This document shows, piece by piece, positions 59,201-64,000 of a stretch of 64,000 nt of DNA; the stretch's first letter is position 1, and each line of letters starts with the position of its first letter. The stretch covers positions 807,001-871,000 of the forward strand of contig JAVYIG010000063.1 of the NCBI GenBank assembly GCA_035222895.1, written 5' to 3'. Below the pieces are notes generated by a model. That model worked only from the letters and a program-made list of their open reading frames with translations. It searched no databases and was not told the origin of the DNA. The position numbers and the translations under genes are program-made. The stretch comes from Strongylocentrotus droebachiensis. Its lineage: Eukaryota; Echinodermata; Echinoidea; Camarodonta; Strongylocentrotidae.

Positions 59201-62180
59201 AGGCATAGCATTACGTAAGGCCTATCAATCATATCAGTGAAGTCCACTCTCTGTAATTGGATAACATCAGTTATTATTATATTACAATATCATCATCATA
59301 TAACAAATTTGACAAAGTGTTTTATAACCATTACCAAGCCTCAGCAGACTAGATCTGACAAAATCAAGTTAAAGCTCAAGGAATCTTGCATCTCATACAC
59401 ACCAATGATTTATGCCTAGAATCAGCTTAAACTAATCCACATCAATAATGGACAGGCTACATGTAGGCTAGCTTTAACTGGTCAGTAAACCTCTCAAGCA
59501 TACAATAAGAAGGGTTCCTTCCTTCCTTGCTAATCAGCTACCAGATGCTTGATCAAAGCCCAGGGAAGCAAGCATCTCATTCTCAATGCAGAATGGATGG
59601 ATATGCTTCACCAGCTTTCTGTCCTCCCTCATCCAGGGTTCTTAACCTCTATTGTCACTGTGCTGAAAAGATGTTATGTAATGCCTTCCTCCACCATATT
59701 TTCTGAGATCCAGGCATTCTCTGATCCAGGTCTGTGCAGAGCATGTATTAAAGCCTACATGCAGCCAAGCATCAGGGGAAAAATACACTGCCAGCACACA
59801 TTTTAATTACTAATCTAAAAGTCAAAAGCATATTTATTCTTCACAATAAAAAAAATGAATTTCACATGCAACTCAAGATAGTATACATGTACATTGTACA
59901 TGTAAGATTTATGACAAATTGAATATTTACATCATAAAAGCCATGTGTCATTGAAAAAGTGACCCAATAAAACTCATGAACATGTTGACTCAAGTTTGAT
60001 AGTCAATTATTTCTCTCTTTATTTAATGACTATTTAGATCCAAAGTAGATCACTCCCTGACTGGCCGGCCCATGCAAGTAGATCACTCCCTGACTGGCTG
60101 GCCAGCCCATGCAAGTAGATCACTGTTGTTTAGGTAATATGATTTTGATCCTCATTTCACCACTTGCTGCTACTGCTGCTGTATAGTCCACTCCTTGACC
60201 ACATGGATTTGTCCTTGTCTGGGATTGCAGCCCAGCAGGACTTATAACACAAAAGAAAAGAGCCTCCCCTGCCAGCTAGCGAGCCAGCCTGGCCTGAATG
60301 ACCTAGGTCAAGCTGAATACAATCCCAGCATGTACATGTAAGCAGAAGGGCGGTGTTTATTTCCCTGATTGACCCACTTGTGACCTGCTTTTTGACCAGA
60401 GGACTAATAGTCATTATGCTATTGCAAATACAGACTATATATAGGGCCTGTATTTCTTCATCGTTTGCATGCTACATTATCAACAACAAATGTGTTGTCT
60501 ATTTAAGTCAATAAAATTTAGTGTATACCGGTAACAGTAGAAAGAATTGTATCATCCACATACAACATTAGCCTTATGTGCAGCATACAGTGTTTACCCA
60601 ACAATGAACAATGCAATACCGGAGGAAAGGAAACCCTACAAAAATTTTGTTTTCCTGTTTTAAAGGGAGAATTATGGATTTGGATATTGTAGGGGATGCA
60701 ATATATAACAAGATACTTGATTTAGAACAAAATAAAAGTATTCTGTAGTCATGTTCATGTAAGCCCTTAGCATATCTTTTTTCATTAAGCAGATTAATTA
60801 TAACTAGATGGAATTCGACTGCGCGCAGTCGAAAATGATGCCTCCGTCATAGAGCAATTTTACAAACCAAAACAGAAGATATTTTTCGAATTCAAGTTCA
60901 ATTGTAATCCATTAACAAGTTCTCAGAATATCGTGATTACAAGCAATTTCTCATAAACATATATGACCCTTTGATCTTTGACCTCATGACCCTAAAATCT
61001 ACTCGGTTCATTGGCTCTGCAAGATGTCCTAAGTTAAATAGTAATCCATCTGTCAGTTCTAATGAGAATGCGTTCACAAGCTATTTTTGCATGCATAATG
61101 AGCCCATGACCTTTGACCTTATGAACCAAGAATCTACTCAGTTCATTGGCTCTGCAAGTAACATACATGACCTAATTTTGGCAGGAATCCATCAATCGGT
61201 TCTTGAGAACGCGATCATGAGCTGTTTTTGCATACATAATGTGCGCTGTGGCCTTTGACCTTTGACCTCATGACCCCAAAATCCAATCAGTTCATTGGCT
61301 CTGCAAGTAACATACATGACCTAAGTTTGGCAGCAATCCATTAATCGGTTCTTGAGATAACGCGATCACGTGCTGTTTTTGCATACATAATGAGACCTGT
61401 GACCTTTGACCTTTGACCTCGTGACCCCAAAATCTAATCAGTTCATCGGCTCTGCAAGATACATACATGACCAAAGTTTGGCAGGAATCCATCAATCGGT
61501 TCTTCAGATAACGCGATCACAAGCTGTTTTTGCATACATAATGAGCCCTGTGACCTTTGACCTCGTGACCCCAAAATCTAATCAGTTCATCGGCTCTGCA
61601 AGATACATACATGACCAAAGTTTGGCAGGAATCCATCAATCGGTTCTTCAGATAACGCGATCACGAGAACGGGACGTACGTACGTACAGACGTACGGACG
61701 GACAACCCGAAAACATAATGCCTCCGGCTACTTCGTAACGGAGGCATAAAAATGAACTTTACCCAAAGGGCCCGCTATTGCCTCTCAAGTGCCAAATAAC
61801 CTATAATTTGTAAAAAGTGGGTCAGTGCAACAAACTAACAAACTGTAGTAAATTGTATTTGTTTTGGTTCATGTAAATATTACCAACACAATGAAGGGCG
61901 GTGTATACTTACAAGTGATCCTGTCGCTTGAAACTCTTGGCACATAGGATACATTTATGCCTGCGTTCATTGCTGTGGATGAGTTTGTGCTTGGCCAGGG
62001 CACTGGAGCTACCAAAGACCTTGCCACACGTGGGGCACGGCTGCTGGTAGCGATGACCTGGTGCTCCGGTCACCTTAGGTCTACCCTTCCTGGAACGTGG
62101 CTGACCTGAGGCTATGGTCGGACCATCACCCAGTGGCCCATTATTGTTGCCTGGCTGGGGTGGACCTGCCACATCCAGAC
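32624..62180 (-). CDS. ELM2-SANT and C2H2 zinc-finger protein of the TRERF1/MIDEAS/ZNF541 family (5' end outside window)
   Basis: Nuclear scaffold expected to bind HDAC1/2 through ELM2-SANT, as vertebrate family members do in the MiDAC deacetylase complex with DNTTIP1. Exons: 61913-62180, 49338-50096, 47299-48563, 46644-46695, 43244-43290, 42362-42457, 41070-41173, 39879-39957, 39280-39368, 38714-38851, 36860-37048, 33234-33604 and 32624-32894. All are joined in phase by GT-AG introns and give about 1,241 residues. Domain order: AT-hook-like KGRPK (31-35); three C2H2 fingers (48-128); a fourth (about 352-374, CTVCKRTFKSMPALNGH); a proline-rich region; ELM2 (782-865, HINVGGDYQAAVPEL, LVWDP); SANT (891-937); fingers five (1019-1045) and six (1144-1168); acidic tail. 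The first exon starts mid-codon, so at least one exon lies upstream. Which of the three vertebrate paralogues it matches best cannot be decided; it is probably pro-orthologous to all. Confidence 0.92.
33234..33604 (-). CDS. MiDAC-type gene: exon with rest of finger 5 and acidic linker
   Basis: Starts SFKSRQALNGHIRVHGG, giving the two histidines of finger five. Then come a serine/threonine-rich stretch and a strongly acidic run (EEEDDDEDEEESDE). It ends in the cysteine half of finger six (FPCKMCHK). Confidence 0.93.
36417..36821. mobile_element. 405-bp MITE with CAGAGCTGCCAAC ends and long A/T palindrome
   Basis: Terminal inverted repeats CAGAGCTGCCAAC / GTTGGCAGCTCTG. TAACTA is repeated on both sides (36411-36416 and 36822-36827). 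Subterminal CAGTAAT and CCGTAAT motifs recur. A run of 28 A (36687-36714) is followed directly by 23 T (36715-36737). Ends starting CAGAG suggest a hAT-like family, although hAT elements usually duplicate 8 bp. It lies in the intron just past the donor of the exon at 36860-37048. Confidence 0.85.
36860..37048 (-). CDS. MiDAC-type gene: linker exon ending in half of finger 5
   Basis: 63 codons in phase 0 on both sides. It begins DLYPGETFLDYVPLKEY and ends FVCNYPHCEA, the cysteine half of finger five. The histidine half is on the next exon. A 405-bp transposon lies 38 bases past its donor. Confidence 0.92.
38714..39368 (-). CDS. MiDAC-type gene: two exons encoding SANT
   Basis: Exons 39280-39368 and 38714-38851. 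The first encodes EWTVAERKLYRDMYKTKGKD, the second IPSKTVRDCVEYYYLWKKLY. The spaced aromatic residues (W, Y, F, YYYLW) and KD motif are those of SANT domains that pair with ELM2. Confidence 0.95.
39801..39828 (+). repeat. G-rich tract
   Basis: A run of about 14 G followed by AGATGGGTGGGG. It could form a G-quadruplex on the plus strand. Confidence 0.7.
39879..46695 (-). CDS. MiDAC-type gene: five small exons encoding ELM2
   Basis: Exons 46644-46695, 43244-43290, 42362-42457, 41070-41173 and 39879-39957. Together they read a full ELM2 module: HINVGGDYQAAVPEL, then an ADWREGKLVWDP block, then YAHHCLYRAKGDIE and the ALLMLL helix. ELM2 contacts class I HDACs. Phases are 2, 1, 1, 0 and 1 at the exon ends, and every join preserves the frame. 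Confidence 0.93.
40020..40590 (+). mobile_element. 5'-truncated LINE fragment (C-terminus of ORF2)
   Basis: The frame from about 40022 to 40348 reads HNLPIETGRYKRPEKTP, then a CEDC...FHIIMKC zinc-ribbon-like motif, as seen after the reverse transcriptase of many animal LINEs. It ends at a TAA-type 3' part and a tail of ATACAATACAT repeats (about 40565-40590). The reverse transcriptase and endonuclease domains are missing. The left border is approximate. It lies in an intron of the MiDAC-type gene, opposite to its transcription. Confidence 0.75.
42032..42061 (+). repeat. G-rich tract
   Basis: A run of about 16 G, then TGGGAGGGGGGG. It is another candidate quadruplex in an intron of the MiDAC-type gene. 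Confidence 0.75.
44144..44218. repeat. C tract, (TC)n and (CA)n microsatellite
   Basis: A C run passes into a long pure (CT)n block and then (CA)n. A purine/pyrimidine mirror tract like this can form triplex DNA. A further C run is at about 44789-44811. Confidence 0.9.
47299..48563 (-). CDS. MiDAC-type gene: large exon with finger 4 and proline-rich region
   Basis: 1,265 nt. It opens with finger four (CTVCKRTFKSMPALNGHMRL), whose ALNGHMRLHGG ending is a hallmark of TRERF1-type proteins. The rest is rich in proline, glutamine, histidine and methionine and contains RPPSLFIPSWASN. A run of alanine codons (about 47358-47378, mostly GCA) forms an eight-alanine tract near the end. Confidence 0.95.
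49338..50096 (-). CDS. MiDAC-type gene: exon with end of finger 2 and finger 3
   Basis: Starts with TGHMLTH, completing finger two. Then comes an unusual finger three, CAVDNCGKSYCDIRSLRRHF, with a C-x4-C spacing. A serine/glycine/proline-rich stretch follows, with a short duplicated GMSGN motif. It ends AGAAC|GTAAGT, a phase-2 junction. Confidence 0.93.
55289..55348 (-). repeat. Fragment of a SINE/LINE-type 3' tail
   Basis: ATAATAATAG followed by CTTATAAAGCGCAC and GGTGCTATACAA, the reverse orientation of the 'GCGCTATATAA...(ATT)n' tail seen in the SINE at 18058-18367. Only the tail is preserved. Confidence 0.5.
57323..57654. repeat. Inverted duplication with ~113-bp arms
   Basis: The sequence 57323-57434 reappears inverted at about 57541-57654 with around 90% identity. 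The arms flank a unique centre of about 105 bp. Read outward, both arms encode the same peptide block, YQVNEIICIEALH followed by DLCI and FGYITKM. It is either a fold-back transposon or a duplicated exon fragment. Confidence 0.85.
59051..59137 (+). pseudogene. Possible psq-type helix-turn-helix remnant
   Basis: A short frame reads LQAAVAKFGVPPTTFCQRLK and then stops. AAxKFGVPxTTLxxRxK is the second half of the helix-turn-helix found in pogo/jerky-type transposases and Pipsqueak proteins. Only about 25 residues are present, with no further domain around them. A consensus acceptor (TTTTTGCAG) precedes it. It is probably a transposon relic; a chance match is possible. Confidence 0.35.
60045..60124 (+). 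repeat. Short tandem duplication
   Basis: Two units (33 and 37 bp) starting GTAGATCACTCCCTGACTGG, plus a 10-base partial third copy. Confidence 0.85.
60801..61747 (+). mobile_element. TIR element with five internal ~148-bp tandem units, copy 2
   Basis: Same family as 13635-14341: same 20-bp palindrome (60814-60833), same ATGCCTCCGTCA start and the same CGGAGGCATAAAAAT end. It has five internal units instead of three. Units with GTGACCTTTGACCTTTGACC are near 61250 and 61400. A short ACGT/ACGG run precedes the right end (about 61673-61705). It lies in the intron between the exons at 61913-62180 and 49338-50096. Confidence 0.85.
61913..62180 (-). CDS. MiDAC-type gene: exon with fingers 1 and 2
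   Basis: Enters with 2 nt of a split codon (acceptor CCCTGTGCAG) and leaves at CACTT|GTAAGT. It encodes the basic AT-hook-like SRKGRPKVTG, finger one (CPTCGKVF...LAKHKLIH) and the first part of finger two (CILCAKSFKRQDHL), completed by the exon at 49338-50096. Confidence 0.93.
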
Positions 62181-64000
62181 CTGCACAGGGATTCAACAGA
62201 GGAAGGAAGTATACATTAAAGCATGTGCATACATAATGAATAAATGAATTGACTCCAGGACAAATGAATAACATCCGGGAAACTGTACACTCCCAGTCCT
62301 ACAGTCAATCATGTAGCTTCTAATGAACAATATTTGTAGAAACATCCAGTTTCCCACTTACATCTCATTTTTCTTGTGGGTTCACCAAGACACCTTGAAT
62401 TCAACAAAAATCCTACAAAGTTTAGTAAACTCAATAGTTATAAAGATAATTGGATGTTGTAACACGTGCTTGGTGACTTGGTTTAGATTTATGCTTTGGG
62501 GAATAAACATAACTTGATATACAGCAATTTATTATAAATATCCATTTCCCATAAGAAATAGGTTGAATAGAATGACAATTTCATGTCCGAGCAAGTTCAG
62601 TATCAAAGTCAAATATTTTGGCTGAGTTTGGCTAGAAACCAAGAAGAAGAATTTGCATACAAACAGTACGTGATCTTCTATCACATGGACCTTGGATTAC
62701 CCAGAATATAGATTTCAACTTCAAAAATACATGTATGTTCATTCTCATCCTTGACACTCAGTAAACCAAGGTTACCTCCTGATCAGTCATGCAATAATAA
62801 AAAAACAATGAATTTATATATAAATGAGCGGAATCAATCCTGGAATAGCTTTTAAATTGTACCGGTAATTTATACAAACAAATCGTTATAGAACAAAAAA
62901 ATATGAACTTGACCCATAATAACAAAGAAATGAGCTACAGGGTGAGCTATCAGGCTTTATACAGTACAACTACATCCTTTTACCAATTTGATCAATTATA
63001 TAATTTGAACCTGCCTCATATTGAAGAAGAATTTTTTTGTTGTTGATGGGAGCTGTCTCCAAAATATGATATAAAAGAGTTAATTACTAAGAATTTGTGA
63101 AAATAATTAAATGATATATAATATATATCATACAAATAACGCAGCGAGTTTTTGTCATATGCACATCCCAGGTCAGCCTAATAATATCAGCAAATATGTG
63201 CAATTGTTATCTCTCATATTGATTATTGATCACAAGTTCAAAAGCAATTATCTGATCAATAATTAAATTGATTTAGGTACATCATCACTGTAGAGTCTAC
63301 GAGGCATTGCAATGTCTGGAGATACATGTAGGAAGATTCAATGTCATAATACATGTAGGTCAAGATGAAATTGTATTTTTTCAGTAGCCTGTTTATCCTG
63401 AGATGGGGTCTAATATTTGGGGGAAAATACAGCGATTCTTGGGTGTCATTTATTTTGTAATGCTATTAACAGTCATCAAATTTGATTGAAATCCACTTAA
63501 ATTTGTGGTTTCAAACTCATACACCGCCCCCCCCCCTCATTTGATATGTGAAGAGTTAATTAAAGGGCATGAGAAAAAGTCTGTCATTTGCAAAGGTACT
63601 TCTTCTCTGTTGACTATTGTCCCTAATGGGTACATGTACATGTAAAAGAGTATGAGGCAACTAAACAAAGGCATCTACAAACGACCTTTATCTTCATGCA
63701 CACTGCTCACATACATTGTACATGTATGTACATTTTAATTCATGAAGTATAAAAAGTATAAAAATATGGAGCCCTTGCACTCATTTTGCTAACAAGCATG
63801 CACCTTGCCATTTGCACGCCTACGACTTTGTCTGGCCTTTTGTTTGATATTGCAACTTTTCCCAGGCCAGCTCCGTTTGGTTTCTACTTCAAGCAGATAA
63901 TTTGCTGCCTGTGGACAGAACAAATGCACATGACATGGAAGAAAACACTAGCCACCAAACACAGTGGATGACTGACTACCTGTAACAAACACCCTTCTGT
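62181..64000. other. Intron upstream of the first visible exon of the MiDAC-type gene
   Basis: No exon recognised on the minus strand, although the gene must continue because the exon at 61913-62180 starts inside a codon. A C run (about 63525-63537) and ACATGTACATGTA runs are the only notable sequences. Confidence 0.5.

Larger units (their letters stand above)
50097..61912. other. 11.8-kb intron of the MiDAC-type gene
   Basis: No exon or nested gene could be supported. It contains a (CA)n run (about 50614-50634), a short palindrome at 54253-54268, a SINE-tail fragment (55289-55348), the inverted duplication at 57323-57654, a helix-turn-helix-like remnant (59051-59137), a short tandem repeat (60045-60124) and the second TIR element (60801-61747). 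Confidence 0.6.

Overview
This is nuclear DNA of an invertebrate animal. It is AT-rich, its genes are split by GT-AG introns, and it is full of short TIR transposons, a tRNA-derived SINE, a LINE fragment and microsatellites. The 'GCGCTATATAA...(ATT)n' SINE tail, the many ACATGTACATGTA and ACCGGTA motifs, and the single undivided TRERF1/MIDEAS/ZNF541-type gene fit a marine invertebrate, perhaps an echinoderm or hemichordate. I cannot fix the species from sequence alone.

Three genes are well supported, and I assembled their exons by hand. (1) MRPS10 (mitochondrial ribosomal protein uS10m) lies on the minus strand, 7267-14844, in eight exons. (2) DNAL1 (outer-arm dynein light chain LC1) lies on the plus strand, 17546-24228, in nine exons and encodes 205 aa. 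(3) A large minus-strand gene, 32624-62180, continues upstream out of the window. Thirteen exons encode about 1,241 residues with six C2H2 fingers, an ELM2 domain, a SANT domain and an acidic tail. It is the single-copy relative of vertebrate TRERF1, MIDEAS and ZNF541, the scaffold subunits of the MiDAC histone deacetylase complex. One further candidate exon or ORF (3654-4112, +) is open but unrecognised.

Layout: 1-6959 holds no recognisable gene apart from the 3654-4112 candidate. MRPS10 and DNAL1 are head to head. Their 2.7-kb spacer is largely made of two TIR-bounded elements and a strong 40-bp hairpin. DNAL1 and the MiDAC-type gene are tail to tail across 8.4 kb of AT-rich DNA without recognisable exons, probably including long 3' UTRs. 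The rest is introns of the third gene, including one of 11.8 kb.

The most interesting points are these. The gene order joins two human neighbourhoods, MRPS10-TRERF1 (6p21.1) and DNAL1-MIDEAS (14q24.3), so the window looks like the unduplicated ancestral cluster. A minisatellite in an MRPS10 intron is an amplified copy of the adjacent exon's own 5' splice site, giving about 20 tandem decoy donors. A TIR element present twice carries 150-bp internal tandem units, several with perfect DR1 nuclear-receptor motifs. The genes share no obvious pathway (mitochondrial translation, ciliary motility, chromatin repression); the grouping is best read as conserved synteny.
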